From Azospirillum oryzae (GTDB lineage: Bacteria > Pseudomonadota > Alphaproteobacteria > Azospirillales > Azospirillaceae), in contig NZ_FXAK01000007.1 in the NCBI RefSeq assembly GCF_900177515.1, positions 1,844,501-1,908,500 on the forward strand: 64,000 bases of DNA. Direction: 5' to 3'. A model generated the notes under the pieces. It saw only the letters and a list, made by a program, of their open reading frames with translations, did not search any database and was not told the origin of the DNA. This document shows, piece after piece, positions 1-10,521 of this stretch. The translations under genes and the position numbers were made by a program. Positions within the stretch are counted from its first letter, which is position 1. Each line of letters starts with the position of its first letter.

Positions 1-1438
1 TCGCCCGCGCCACCCGCTCCTTCGGCCCCGGCGCGTTCAGCAGCACATGGCGGACGAAGCGCGGGCGGTGGCAGTGGCGGTAGAGCACGCGGGCCACCGC
101 CAGCCGGCTCTTGCCGCTGCAGATCGCCCCCTCCCCCGCCAGCCGGACGATGTCGAGCACGCTGTCCACCGGCGGGTCGTCCTTGGCCTGGATCAGCGGA
201 GCCAGCACACGCTGCGTGCGCAGGAAGGCGTTCTGGATGTCGTCGAGTTGGCCGCCGAGATACTCCCGCTCCTCCTCCGGGAAGGCGCTGGACAGCACCA
301 TGCGCTGCACCTCCGCCAGTCCCTTCAGCTTCTCGTTCCGGTCCTTCCAGCAATCCAGCAGGCGGCCGGCGAAGTCGCGGCTGTCGAAGAAGCTCTTCAG
401 GTAATCGGTCACCGCCTTGGCCGCGGAGGGCGACAGCGGCATCTTCTGCAGCACTAGCAGGATGCGCAGCTTCTGTACGAAGTTGCGACCGCGGGTGATC
501 TCCGGAACCGTGTCCTCGTTGACCAGCAGCGCGGTGCGCCGCTGCAGGGCCGCCTCGGTGCGGGCGCCGCCGACATAGGCGCCCTCGCCGTCGCGCAGGC
601 GGGCGGACAGGTCGCTCAGCGCCAGGATCTCGCGCTGCACCGCCTCGATGCCGAACATGTCGCCGGCGCTGGCGATGGTGAAGCAGGCGGGCTTGGCCAT
701 CTCGCGGCGGAAGGCGGCGGCCAGCGCATCGCGCAAGCCCGGCATCGGCACCCGGCGCATCAACGCGTCGAGCCGCCGGAACACCGGCGGAGCCTCTTCC
801 ACCATCGGCCGGTCGGCGGCGATCAGCGTCACGATCAGGTCGATCAGCGTGACGAAGGGGGCATCGCGCGCGCAGGACGCAGTACCGGCGTCGCTCAGCA
901 GGATTTCGCCCAGCAGCCGCTCCAGCGGCGCCAGCGCGTCCGGATGCTCGGTGGTCTCCGCCAGGTCCAGCAGCGACTCCGCCTTCTCGGCGAAGCTGCG
1001 GCAAGTGGCGATGTGCTGGGTGACGGCGGCGTCGAGCAGGAAACGGCCGAGGAAGCCGCCGACCGACAGCAGTTCCGCAGCCGTGCCGGGATAGGCATCG
1101 GGCAGGAAATCCGGCGGCGGATTTTCCTTCAGCCGCTCGCGCGAAAGCCGGGCGATCTCGTTGACCAGAGGGGTCATCCCGCCCTTCCGGTCCATCGCCC
1201 GTTCGGCCTGCGTCAGGATGGCGACGAAGGTGGCGGTGTTGGACAGCGCGGTCTGGTGACGCGGGTGATGCAGCAGCTCCGTCGCGGTCAGTGCGTTCTC
1301 GTCGAGGAAGCGGCGGCAGAAGCGGCCGACGCCGTCGCGGCCGGCGGGCGTGTAGAAGTCGGCAGGCTCGCGGCAGGCGGCGGGAGAGGAAGCGTCGGCC
1401 TCGTCCGGTGCCAGAGACTCGTGACGGGCAGTCTCCAT
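1..1438 (-). CDS. Unknown helix-rich protein, cut by the left edge of the window
   Basis: The frame is open from an ATG at 1438 to the left edge, 479 codons without a stop, so the C-terminus is missing. A GAGGG ribosome-binding site lies 5 bases before the ATG. The start is only 8 bp past the stop of the hybrid kinase at 1447, so the two are almost certainly one transcript. The visible part is soluble-looking, rich in Leu, Ala, Arg and Glu, and probably mostly helical. It has no signal peptide, membrane segment or clear catalytic motif. I do not recognise the family. Its position suggests a role linked to the kinase, but that is inference only. Confidence 0.75.
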   Translation of the reverse strand, partial: METARHESLAPDEADASSPAACREPADFYTPAGRDGVGRFCRRFLDENALTATELLHHPRHQTALSNTATFVAILTQAERAMDRKGGMTPLVNEIARLSRERLKENPPPDFLPDAYPGTAAELLSVGGFLGRFLLDAAVTQHIATCRSFAEKAESLLDLAETTEHPDALAPLERLLGEILLSDAGTASCARDAPFVTLIDLIVTLIAADRPMVEEAPPVFRRLDALMRRVPMPGLRDALAAAFRREMAKPACFTIASAGDMFGIEAVQREILALSDLSARLRDGEGAYVGGARTEAALQRRTALLVNEDTVPEITRGRNFVQKLRILLVLQKMPLSPSAAKAVTDYLKSFFDSRDFAGRLLDCWKDRNEKLKGLAEVQRMVLSSAFPEEEREYLGGQLDDIQNAFLRTQRVLAPLIQAKDDPPVDSVLDIVRLAGEGAICSGKSRLAVARVLYRHCHRPRFVRHVLLNAPGPKERVARA

Positions 1439-1446
1439 CCCAGCCC

Positions 1447-4035
1447 TCACAAGGCCAGAAGGTCGCGGAGCGCGGCCAACAGCCGCTCAGGCGTCACCGG
1501 CTTCATCACGATCTGCCGCCCCTCCTGCGCCGTCAGCCCGGCCGCCGTCTCGCGCGAGGCATAGCCGGTCAGGAACAGGATGGGCAGGAGCTGGTTGCGG
1601 GCCTCCAGCGCGCGGGCCAGTTCCAGCCCGTTCATCCGCGGCATCGACACATCGCTGACCACCGCGTCGAACAGACCGCCGGCCTCGTCATAGCGGATCA
1701 GCGCCTCCTGCCCGTCCGACGCCTCCACCACCGTACAGCCGGCCTCCTCCAGCACGAGGCGCAGGTAACGGCGGACCGAGTCCTCGTCATCGACCAGCAG
1801 GATGACCGCCCCCTCCCCCTCGGCGACGTGCAGGGGATCGAGCCCGGCCGGCTCGGCGGGCGTATCGACGGCGGGCAGGTAGAGGGCGAAGCTGGTGCCG
1901 TGCCCGGCCTCCGCTGCCGCGTCCTCCAGTTCGACGGCACCGCCGGACTGCTGCGCCGTACCGTAGACCATCCACAGGCCGAGCCCGGTGCCCTTCCCCG
2001 GCTCCTTGGTGGTGAAGAAGGGCTCCCAGATGCGGTCGCGAATCTCCGGCGGGATGCCCGTGCCCTGGTCCGTCACGCGGATCACCACGTAACGGCCGGG
2101 CTTCAGGCTGCGGTGGCGGGCGAAGAAGGCATCGTCCGGAACCTCGGTCGTCAGGGCGATGGTCAGGGTACCGCCGTGGGGCATGGCGTCGCGCCCGTTC
2201 AGCGCGAGGTTCAGCAGCGCCTGATTCAGCGTGACCGGGTTGACCAGCACATGCGCGCCTTCATCCTCCGCCAGGATCGCGACGTCGATGCCGGCGCTGA
2301 GCAGCGGCTTCAGGAAGACGCGCAGGTCGCGCACCAGCGGCGCGACGGCCACCACCTCGCGCTCGTCGGTGACGCGGCGGTGGGAGAAGTCGAGAAGCTG
2401 GCCGGTCAGCGCCGCCGCCCGTTCCGATGCCTTGGCGATCTCCTGCACGCAGGTCAGCACACGGTCGGGATCGGCGGGATTGCGCTCCGCCAGCCGGGCG
2501 AAGCCGCCGATGGCGGTCAGCATGTTGTTGAATTCGTGGGCGATGCCGCCGGCCATGCGGCCCACCGCCTCCATCTTCTGGGCGCGCTGCAGTTCGCCCT
2601 CGACCCGGCGGCGGTCGGTGATGTCGTTCAGCACCAGCAGCACCGCCGGCCCGCCGGCATAGACGGCCTGGCTGGCCGCGACCTCCAGCCGGCGGCGCTC
2701 GCCGTCGGGGCGCAGGGCGTCGCATTCCAGCCGCTGTTCCTCGCCATCGGCGGCGGTGGCGAGCGTCGCAGCCAGCGCGTCGCCATCCTCCAGGAATCCG
2801 GCGAGCGGCTGGCCCTCCAGCACATCCGCCGCCATGCCCAGGATCGCGGCGGCGGCGCCGTTGGCGAAGCGGATGGCGGCGCGGTCCCAGATGACGATGC
2901 CGTAGGGCGCCAGTTCCACCAGCTGGCGGTAGCGCAGTTCGCTTTCGCGCAGGGCGGCGACCGTCTGCTTCAGGCGGGCGGTCTGGTCGGCCAGTTCCTG
3001 CTCCCGCGTCTTCAGCTCGGTGATGTCCATCAGGATCTTCACCACGCCGCCGGTGCCGGTGGCATGTTCGCTGATGCGGTACCAGCGCCCGTCGGACAAC
3101 CGGCCGTCGACCGGGGCGGAATGCTGCAGATGGCGGGTCAGCCGCTGCTCCACCCAGGCGCCGATGTCGTCGGCACCCTCCAATCCGCCGCGTTCGGCCG
3201 CCGCGCGCAGGATCTCGGCAAAGCTGCGGCCGGGGGTCAGCATGTCGGCGATGGTCGGATAGGCGCGGCGGTACTGCTCGTTGCAGATCAGCAGCCGGCC
3301 GTCGGCGCTGAACAGGACGAAGCCTTCGGACACGCTGTCGATGGCGTCATGCACCACCGCCTGCATGAAGCGCGCCTCCACCAGCGCCAGCGTCTCCGCA
3401 GTGGCATCGACGCCGCAGCCGCGATAGCCGCGGAAGCGCCCGTCGGAGCCGCGCACCGGCACGGCGCTGAGCCGCAGCACGAGATCGCGGCCGTCCACCC
3501 CTTCGAAGCTGACCTCCAGATCGCGGAAGGGCCGGCCGGACTCGATGTCGGCGCGGTATTCGGCCCAGGTCGCCTCGTCGGCGACCAATGGTCCCAGATC
3601 GAACAGCGAATCGCCGAACACGGTTCGCGGATCGCAGCCGAGCAGATCGGTCAGCCCGCCCGACAGCGACAGATAGCGATGGTCCGAGCCGGTTTCCCAG
3701 AACCAGCCGGGGGAGACGGCGGCAAAGTCGCGGGAACGGGCGCGCAGCCCCTCCAGATCGTCGCGCGTCCGGACCAGGGCGGCGTTGGAACGGGCCAATG
3801 CCGCGGCGGCCGAGCCGGCACGAACCGCGCTCCACAATGCCAGCCCGCCGGCGGCGGCCAGCGCGGCGGCGGCCGGAAAGCCGATCTGGCCGGAGGCCGA
3901 TAGCCCAAGAAGCGTGCCGACACCGGTCAGCGCGGCCAGGGCACCGGGAAACGAGGCGGAGAGACGGGAAGACCCGGACACCGGTTCAGCGGCACCCGCA
4001 GGGCGGAGCGGTCGGTCGGTGTCGGCAACGTCCAC
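1447..4035 (-). CDS. Membrane-anchored hybrid sensor histidine kinase with PAS domains and C-terminal receiver
   Basis: The 862-residue protein begins at a GTG with GGAGG 4 bases upstream. Residues about 28-78 hold two hydrophobic segments with almost no periplasmic loop, so sensing is probably cytoplasmic. Three PAS-like regions follow (about 100-210, 225-340 and 365-475). The HisKA H-box is [10 protein letters not shown] with His500. The ATPase domain shows an N-box near 604-618, G1 DQGTGIPPE and G2 GKGTGLGL (about 656-687). The C-terminal receiver (about 743-860) has the acidic pair at 749-750, phospho-acceptor Asp795 in VSDVSMP, and Lys845. The layout suggests phosphorelay within the protein. 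No DNA-binding regulator lies beside it; the next gene downstream is the unknown protein at the window edge. The signal is unknown. Confidence 0.93.
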   Translation of the reverse strand: MDVADTDRPLRPAGAAEPVSGSSRLSASFPGALAALTGVGTLLGLSASGQIGFPAAAALAAAGGLALWSAVRAGSAAAALARSNAALVRTRDDLEGLRARSRDFAAVSPGWFWETGSDHRYLSLSGGLTDLLGCDPRTVFGDSLFDLGPLVADEATWAEYRADIESGRPFRDLEVSFEGVDGRDLVLRLSAVPVRGSDGRFRGYRGCGVDATAETLALVEARFMQAVVHDAIDSVSEGFVLFSADGRLLICNEQYRRAYPTIADMLTPGRSFAEILRAAAERGGLEGADDIGAWVEQRLTRHLQHSAPVDGRLSDGRWYRISEHATGTGGVVKILMDITELKTREQELADQTARLKQTVAALRESELRYRQLVELAPYGIVIWDRAAIRFANGAAAAILGMAADVLEGQPLAGFLEDGDALAATLATAADGEEQRLECDALRPDGERRRLEVAASQAVYAGGPAVLLVLNDITDRRRVEGELQRAQKMEAVGRMAGGIAHEFNNMLTAIGGFARLAERNPADPDRVLTCVQEIAKASERAAALTGQLLDFSHRRVTDEREVVAVAPLVRDLRVFLKPLLSAGIDVAILAEDEGAHVLVNPVTLNQALLNLALNGRDAMPHGGTLTIALTTEVPDDAFFARHRSLKPGRYVVIRVTDQGTGIPPEIRDRIWEPFFTTKEPGKGTGLGLWMVYGTAQQSGGAVELEDAAAEAGHGTSFALYLPAVDTPAEPAGLDPLHVAEGEGAVILLVDDEDSVRRYLRLVLEEAGCTVVEASDGQEALIRYDEAGGLFDAVVSDVSMPRMNGLELARALEARNQLLPILFLTGYASRETAAGLTAQEGRQIVMKPVTPERLLAALRDLLAL

Positions 4036-4258
4036 AAAGCCTCCGTCGGTCCGGAAGATCGTCCGGCAGTAATGCCACCGAACTGTCCCGTCTTAGAAGG
4101 TCAGGCGTTAACAGCAGGTTTAGCACCCCGGCTTTGGCATGGATGCGACAGCCTGAAGCAGAACCGGCGCCCCGGAGGAGATCCGGCATGCAACGGTGTA
4201 CGTATCAACGGGTTGACGTTGATAAGCCGGCACGTTTCGGAAGGAAGGACACCGCCCA

Positions 4259-4588
4259 ATGGCCCCCGCCACTCCAAAGGCAGACGTGATCACCTGGAGC
4301 AATCTGCCGGCCCAGACCGCCGACGGGGTTGAACGGCGCGGCTTTCCCGGCACAGGCGCGTCGCTGAAGCACATCGTCATCAAGGCGGGGACCGCCGCCC
4401 CGCGCCATTCCCACGTCCACGAACAGTTCGTCATCGTCGTGGAGGGGCGCGTCCTGCTGACCTGCGAAGCCGGTCCGGTGGATTTGCGGCCGGGAATGGT
4501 CATCCGTTTCGACCCCGACGCCTGGCACAGCGCCGACTTCATCGAGGACACTGTCCTGATCGAGGTGAACCTGAACCCGGCGGGGTGA
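4259..4588 (+). CDS. Small cupin-domain protein
   Basis: This 109-residue single-domain cupin has both conserved blocks. The first is HSHVHEQFVIVVEG (about residues 42-55), giving two His and a Glu as metal ligands. The second is PGMVIRFDPDAWH (about 78-90), giving the final His. It probably folds as one beta-barrel binding a divalent metal. Single-domain cupins of this size include sensors, isomerases and dioxygenase-like enzymes, and the substrate cannot be told from sequence. It is monocistronic: the upstream gene diverges and the downstream gene converges. A GC-rich hairpin (ACCCGGCGG/CCGCCGGGT, 4575-4599) spans its stop codon and could help end transcription, although no T-tract follows. 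Confidence 0.85.
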   Translation: MAPATPKADVITWSNLPAQTADGVERRGFPGTGASLKHIVIKAGTAAPRHSHVHEQFVIVVEGRVLLTCEAGPVDLRPGMVIRFDPDAWHSADFIEDTVLIEVNLNPAG

Positions 4589-4615
4589 GGCCGCCGGGTC
4601 AAGGGTGGCGCAGGC

Positions 4616-5128
4616 TCAGACGTCGATGTCGATGTCGATCTCGCCGTCATCCTCCGGGGCGCGGCCGAGCAGCAGGTCGGCGGCGTCGAGGGTCAGCGCC
4701 TCCACCTCCTCGTTGCGCTCCTCGTCGGGAAGGCGCAGCGCGTGCATCACCTGGGTCGCCAGATGGATCAGCATGGCGCGGACGCAGTCGTCCTCTGGAT
4801 ATTCCAGCGCCACCACGTCCTTCAGGAAGGCGCCCAACTGGTCCGGCGAGTTCCACGGGTGGGTGATGACGGTGTCGAAGCCGCTGGTGCCGAGGAAGAC
4901 GGAGTTGAGCGCGATGGCCTGACGGTTGATGCCGTCCACCGCCTCGTCCTGATCCAACTTGCCCTGCAGGACCTGGTTGAAGGCGTCCAGGCTGAGGTCG
5001 ATGAACTGGCGGACCAGCAGCCGCACAACGGATTCGTCGGACAGGTCGTTGCGGGCCTGCGGCTGGGTCAGCACCGGCAGCGGTTGCAGCAGCGCCGCGA
5101 TGATCGGCTTTGCGGATTGGGATTCCAT
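4616..5128 (-). CDS. Unknown acidic 170-residue protein
   Basis: The start at 5128 is preferred because AGGAG lies about 10 bases upstream; an in-frame start further up would run back through the ndk terminator. The protein is soluble and acidic, with predicted helices such as SVVRLLVRQFIDLSLDAF and a striking acidic tail (EDDGEIDIDIDV). It has no cysteine cluster, signal peptide or known catalytic motif. It follows ndk on the same strand but is separated by a good intrinsic terminator, so it probably has its own promoter. The family is not recognised. Codon use matches the neighbours, so it looks like a resident gene. Confidence 0.75.
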   Translation of the reverse strand: MESQSAKPIIAALLQPLPVLTQPQARNDLSDESVVRLLVRQFIDLSLDAFNQVLQGKLDQDEAVDGINRQAIALNSVFLGTSGFDTVITHPWNSPDQLGAFLKDVVALEYPEDDCVRAMLIHLATQVMHALRLPDEERNEEVEALTLDAADLLLGRAPEDDGEIDIDIDV

Positions 5129-5217
5129 CGCGGGCAACTCCTGTCGGGATCGGCCCCGACGTCTGCGGGGCAAAATGGTCACGGCCCCCGATACTGCCAG
5201 AGCTTGACGCAAAACGC

Positions 5218-5249
5218 AAAAAAGGCCGCCCCCTTGTGGGAGCGGCCCT
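5218..5249 (-). terminator. Intrinsic terminator of ndk
   Basis: Read on the minus strand, a GGCCGC/GCGGCC stem extended by three more G-C pairs past one mismatch closes a 4-base loop. Six U residues follow (the A-run 5218-5223 on the plus strand). It starts about 35 bases beyond the ndk stop codon. Confidence 0.8.
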
Positions 5250-5284
5250 TTCGGCAAGCCTGACGCTGGGTCAAGCGCGCGGGA

Positions 5285-5707
5285 TCAGCCCACCAGCTCG
5301 ATGCCGGCGAAGAAGAAGGCGATCTCCTGGGCGGCGGTCTCCGGGGCGTCCGAACCGTGGACCGAGTTGGCCTCGATCGACTCGGCGAACTCCTTGCGGA
5401 TGGTGCCCTCGGCGGCGTTGGCCGGGTTGGTGGCGCCCATGATCTCGCGGTTGCGGGCGATGGCGTTCTCGCCTTCCAGAACCTGCAGGACCACCGGGCC
5501 GGAGATCATGAAGGAGACCAGATCGCCGAAGAACGGACGCTCGCGATGCACGCCGTAGAACTGCTCGGCCTGGGCCTTCGACAGCTGGACGCGCTTCTGG
5601 GCGATGATGCGCAGGCCGCCGTCTTCGAACTTGGCGTTGATCTTGCCGGTCAGGTTGCGGCGGGTGGCATCGGGCTTGATGATCGAGAGGGTCCGTTCGA
5701 CGGCCAT
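5285..5707 (-). CDS. ndk: Nucleoside diphosphate kinase
   Basis: This 140-residue enzyme transfers the gamma-phosphate of ATP to nucleoside diphosphates by a ping-pong mechanism through a phospho-histidine. The sequence is full length and canonical: the N-terminal [11 protein letters not shown] block, [10 protein letters not shown], and the active-site segment [12 protein letters not shown] with His117. A GCAGGAG ribosome-binding site lies 9 bases before the ATG. It stands alone between the choline operon and an unknown gene, with its own terminator just downstream. Nothing unusual is seen. Confidence 0.98.
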   Translation of the reverse strand: MAVERTLSIIKPDATRRNLTGKINAKFEDGGLRIIAQKRVQLSKAQAEQFYGVHRERPFFGDLVSFMISGPVVLQVLEGENAIARNREIMGATNPANAAEGTIRKEFAESIEANSVHGSDAPETAAQEIAFFFAGIELVG

Positions 5708-5857
5708 GGTGGTGACTCCTGCGGGAATGGGGCTTTTCGCCGTTTGAAAAACACGCAGGCGCCGCCGGAAGACCGGGGCGCCGGATGGGCCGCTTTATAG
5801 AGGCGCTTTCGCGGCGCGGCAAGGCGTTCGTTGGGGGCGGACATCGCCTGCTTCCTG

Positions 5858-5892
5858 AAAAAAACGGCCGCGGCGGCATCCCGTCGCGGCCG
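5858..5892 (-). terminator. Intrinsic terminator of the betB-betA-choX operon
   Basis: On the minus strand a strong stem (CGGCCGCG on one arm, CGCGGCCG on the other, extended by four more pairs including one G-U) closes a 4-base loop and is followed by seven U residues. It lies about 35 bases past the choX stop. This indicates that the operon ends here and does not continue into choline permease genes. Confidence 0.85.
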
Positions 5893-5927
5893 GAGTCGAG
5901 GAGGCAATGCGGAAACTCGGCGTCAGG

Positions 5928-6896
5928 TCAGGATTTGACCGCGCCCAGCTTGGCCTGCGCGGCGGCCAAACCGTCCTTGCCGTCCAGCGTGGTGACGCCG
6001 GACAGCCAGGTCTTCAGGATGGCCGGGTTCTTCTTCAGCCAGTCGGCCGCCACCGCCTCCGGCTTGCGGCCACCGTTCATGATGCCGTCCATCACCGAAT
6101 TCTCCATGTCCACGGTGAAGACCAGATTGGACAGGAACTTGCCGACGTTCGGGCATTCGGCGGCATAGCCCTTGCGCACATTGGTGCTGACGGTGGCGCC
6201 GCCGTAATTCGGGCCGAACCAGTCGTCGCCGTCGGCCAGATAGGTGATGTCCATCGTCTTGTTCATCGGGTGCGGCGCCCAGCCCAGGAAGACGATCCAT
6301 TTCTTGGACCGGGTCGCGCGCTTCACCTCGGCCAGCATTCCGGCCTCGCTGGATTCGACCAGCTTGAAGTCCTTCAGGCCGAACGCCCCTTCCTTCAGCA
6401 TCTTCTCGATGACGAGGTTACCGTCGTTGCCGGCCTCGATGCCGTAGATCTTGCCGTCCAACTTGTCCTTGTACTTCGCCAGATCCTTGAAGCTCTTGAG
6501 TCCCGCCTCGGCCGCGTAGGTGGGGACGGCCAGCGTGTATTTGGCGCCCTCCAGATTGACGCGCGTCACCTCAACCGAGCCGTCCTCCAGCACCGGCTTG
6601 ATGAAGCTCTCCATGGTGGGCATCCAGTTGCCCAGGAACACGTCCAGCGACTTGGTCTTCAGCCCGAGATAGACGACCGGCACCGAGGAGATGCTGGTGG
6701 TCGGCTTGTAGCCCAGCGCCTCCAGCGTGACGGAGGCCAGTGCCGTCGTCGCCGCGATGTCGGTCCAGCCAACGTCGCCGAAACGCACCGACTTGCAGGA
6801 TGCCGGATCGGCGGCGACCGCCGGCAGGGCGGCAGTCCCGGTTGCCAGCATCAGGCCGACGGCCAGACCACAGAGTTTACCGAATGTCTTGCCCAT
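5928..6896 (-). CDS. choX: Periplasmic choline/betaine-binding protein of an ABC transporter
   Basis: This 322-residue protein has a cleavable signal peptide (charged start, hydrophobic core, cleavage near AVAA-DPA at 29). It belongs to the ChoX/ProX-type substrate-binding family. Typical blocks are VGWTDIAATTA, LGNWMPTM and YGIEAGNDGN, which place aromatic and acidic residues around a quaternary amine. Aromatic cage candidates include the Trp of GWTD, the Trp of GNWMP and the Trp/Tyr of WFGPNYGG. AGGAG sits 9 bases before the ATG. It is the last gene after betB and betA, and it is followed by a terminator rather than by choW (permease) and choV (ATPase). The membrane and ATPase subunits must therefore be elsewhere. 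Confidence 0.92.
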   Translation of the reverse strand: MGKTFGKLCGLAVGLMLATGTAALPAVAADPASCKSVRFGDVGWTDIAATTALASVTLEALGYKPTTSISSVPVVYLGLKTKSLDVFLGNWMPTMESFIKPVLEDGSVEVTRVNLEGAKYTLAVPTYAAEAGLKSFKDLAKYKDKLDGKIYGIEAGNDGNLVIEKMLKEGAFGLKDFKLVESSEAGMLAEVKRATRSKKWIVFLGWAPHPMNKTMDITYLADGDDWFGPNYGGATVSTNVRKGYAAECPNVGKFLSNLVFTVDMENSVMDGIMNGGRKPEAVAADWLKKNPAILKTWLSGVTTLDGKDGLAAAQAKLGAVKS

Positions 6897-6942
6897 ATCC
6901 CTGTTCTCCTTGCTTGTGGTTGTCGTTGTCGGCTTGCGGGTC

Positions 6943-8706
6943 TTACGCCCGCAGTCGTTGGTCCCTCCGGCTCTCCTTCTCGATGACGGCGGCCTCGGCG
7001 ACGTAATAGGGGACGTTGGCCCGCGGCAGCGGCGGACGGCCGCGCACCGCGTCGGCCAACTTCTCCGCCATCATGATGGTGGGCGCGTTCAGGTTGCCGG
7101 TGACGATGCGCGGCATGATCGAGGCGTCGATGACGCGCAGTCCCTCCAGCCCGTGCACCCGGCCCTGCCCGTCCACCACCGCGCCGTCGTCGGTCCCCAT
7201 CCGGCAGGTGCCGCAGGGGTGATAGGCGGTCTCGGCGTGGTGGCGGACGAAGGCGTCGAGGTCGGCGTCGGTCATGCAATCGGCGCCGGGGCTGATCTCC
7301 TCCCCGCGGTAGGGGGCCAGGGCGCGCTGCCGCATGATGTCGCGGGTGATGCGGATGCCGGCGCGGAACTCCTGCCAGTCCTGCGGATCGGCCATGTAGT
7401 TGAACAGGATGCTGGGCGCCTGCCCCGGATCGCGCGAGCGGGCATGGACCCGCCCCTTGCTGGGCGAGCGCATCGAGCCGACATGGGCCTGGAAGCCGTG
7501 CGCCTCCACCGCGTTGGTGCCGTTGTAGCTGATGGCGACGGGCAGGAAATGGTACTGGATGTTCGGCCAGGGCACGTCGTCGCCGGTGCGGATGAAGCCG
7601 CCGGCCTCGAACTGGTTGCTGGCGCCGATACCGGTGCCCAGGAACAGCCATTCGGCGCCGATCGCCGGCTGGTTCCACCATTTCAGCGCGGGATAGAGCG
7701 ACACCGGCTGGCGGCACTCATACTGGATGTACATCTCCAGATGGTCCTGGAGATCGCCGCCGACGCCCGGCAGGTCGAGCACCGTCCGCACCCCCAGCTC
7801 GCGCAGCAGCGGCGACGGCCCCACCCCCGACCGCTGCAGGATCGCCGGAGAGGCGATGGCCCCGGCGCACAGCAGCACTTCGCGCCGAGCCCGCGCCGTC
7901 ACCGGCGTGCCGTTGCGCAGATAGGCGACGCCGACGGCGCGGCGTCCGTCGAACAGGATGCGGTCGGTCATCGCATGGGTGACGATGGTCAGCCCCGACC
8001 GCCCCCGGGCGATGTCGAGATAGCCGCGGGCCGTGCTGCAGCGCCGCCCCTGCGCGGTCACCGTGCGGTCCATCGGGCCGAAACCCTCCTGGCGGTAGCC
8101 GTTCAGGTCGTCGGTGCGGCCATAGCCGGCCTGCACCCCCGCCTCCACCATCGCCTCGTAGAGCGGGTTGACGCCCGGCTTGGCTGTGGTGACGAAGAGC
8201 GGGCCGTCGCCGCCGTGATAGGCGTTGGAGCCGGCGTCGCGCGTCTCCGCCTTGCGGAAATAAGGCAGGCAGTCGAGATAGCTCCAGTCCTCCAGACCCG
8301 GCAGCTCGGCCCAGCCGTCATAATCCAGCGCGTTGCCGCGGATATAGCACATGCCGTTGATCAGCGACGACCCGCCCAGCCCCTTGCCGCGCCCGCACTC
8401 CATCCGGCGGTTGTCCATGTGCGGTTCGGGTTCGGTCTCATAGGCCCAGTTGTAGCGGCGGCCCTGCAGCGGGAAAGCCAGCGCCGCCGGCATCTGGGTG
8501 CGGTAGTCCAGCCTGTGGTCGGGTCCGCCCGCCTCCAGCAGCAGGACGCTGACGCCGGCATCCTCCGTCAGGCGGCAGGCGAGTACATTGCCGGCCGACC
8601 CGGCGCCGACGATGATGTAGTCATACTCGCGCGCCGCAGGGGAAATGGAGGACATGGCGGCGCCGTTCTCCGGCGCAGCGGCCCCGGAGGTCGGTGAATT
8701 CGACAT
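6943..8706 (-). CDS. betA: Choline dehydrogenase (GMC oxidoreductase)
   Basis: The 587-residue flavoprotein oxidises choline to betaine aldehyde, the first step of glycine betaine synthesis. The FAD-binding GAGSAG motif is at about residues 34-39. The GMC signature segment [20 protein letters not shown] and the C-terminal [10 protein letters not shown] block are intact. It begins at 8706; a second in-frame ATG at 8655 would give the more usual N-terminus close to the FAD motif, so the first 17 residues are uncertain. It is 61 bp downstream of betB and 46 bp upstream of choX. The betB-betA gap carries an exact 17-bp tandem duplication. Confidence 0.95.
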   Translation of the reverse strand: MSNSPTSGAAAPENGAAMSSISPAAREYDYIIVGAGSAGNVLACRLTEDAGVSVLLLEAGGPDHRLDYRTQMPAALAFPLQGRRYNWAYETEPEPHMDNRRMECGRGKGLGGSSLINGMCYIRGNALDYDGWAELPGLEDWSYLDCLPYFRKAETRDAGSNAYHGGDGPLFVTTAKPGVNPLYEAMVEAGVQAGYGRTDDLNGYRQEGFGPMDRTVTAQGRRCSTARGYLDIARGRSGLTIVTHAMTDRILFDGRRAVGVAYLRNGTPVTARARREVLLCAGAIASPAILQRSGVGPSPLLRELGVRTVLDLPGVGGDLQDHLEMYIQYECRQPVSLYPALKWWNQPAIGAEWLFLGTGIGASNQFEAGGFIRTGDDVPWPNIQYHFLPVAISYNGTNAVEAHGFQAHVGSMRSPSKGRVHARSRDPGQAPSILFNYMADPQDWQEFRAGIRITRDIMRQRALAPYRGEEISPGADCMTDADLDAFVRHHAETAYHPCGTCRMGTDDGAVVDGQGRVHGLEGLRVIDASIMPRIVTGNLNAPTIMMAEKLADAVRGRPPLPRANVPYYVAEAAVIEKESRRDQRLRA

Positions 8707-8714
8707 CGAACACC

Positions 8715-8748
8715 CCTTCTCTGAAAGGCGGCCTTCTCTGAAAGGCGG
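8715..8748. repeat. Exact tandem duplication of a 17-bp unit between betB and betA
   Basis: CCTTCTCTGAAAGGCGG occurs twice back to back (8715-8731 and 8732-8748). Each unit contains a short inverted repeat (CCTT...AAGG), so each copy of the mRNA could form a small hairpin just upstream of betA. Confidence 0.9.
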
Positions 8749-8767
8749 ATTTCCGCGACCGGCGGGC

Positions 8768-10237
<1,470 letters not shown>

Positions 10238-10324
10238 CTCCTGTCTCCCCTCCTCCTGAGCCCAGGTCCCAGGGTCCAAAAGTGCATTGGTTCGCAGCAC
10301 CATCATTCCAGGAGCACAGCCTGA

Positions 10325-10356
10325 TTTTTTTTGATTGAACGTTCAATCAAAAAAAA
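10325..10356. promoter_or_regulatory. BetI-type operator: perfect 32-bp palindrome
   Basis: The site is a perfect dyad centred between 10340 and 10341. Its core is TTGATTGAACGTTCAATCAA, flanked by T-tract and A-tract extensions to 32 bp. The ATTGAACGTTCAAT core matches the operator known for BetI, the choline-responsive TetR-type repressor. It lies 88 bp upstream of betB and about 165 bp upstream of the divergent ABC-F gene. No betI gene is in the window, so the repressor would act from another locus. I could not identify a convincing -10 element for either direction. Confidence 0.88.
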
Positions 10357-10521
10357 GGGAGTGGCGCCTCCGTTCTCCATATTGGTCGTGTTCGAACAAA
10401 TCTGCCGGCCTGCATCCGGGCGCGGGTCCGGCAATCGGGCCGCCCCGCGCGGGACAAAGCCGTGCCATTCGCCGGCCCCCGCTTCAAATCGGCGCCCCCT
10501 CGTGCTACATCCTCGCGCGCT

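Noticed and set aside
1291-3903. 870-codon open frame on the plus strand over the hybrid kinase
   Set aside because: Antisense shadow produced by GC-rich third positions. The composition (His, Gln, Arg, Gly rich) is not protein-like, and the minus-strand kinase has clear catalytic motifs.
10325-10356. The T8/A8-flanked palindrome as a bidirectional terminator
   Set aside because: It lies between divergent promoters rather than gene ends and its stem is AT-rich; a BetI operator explains it better.
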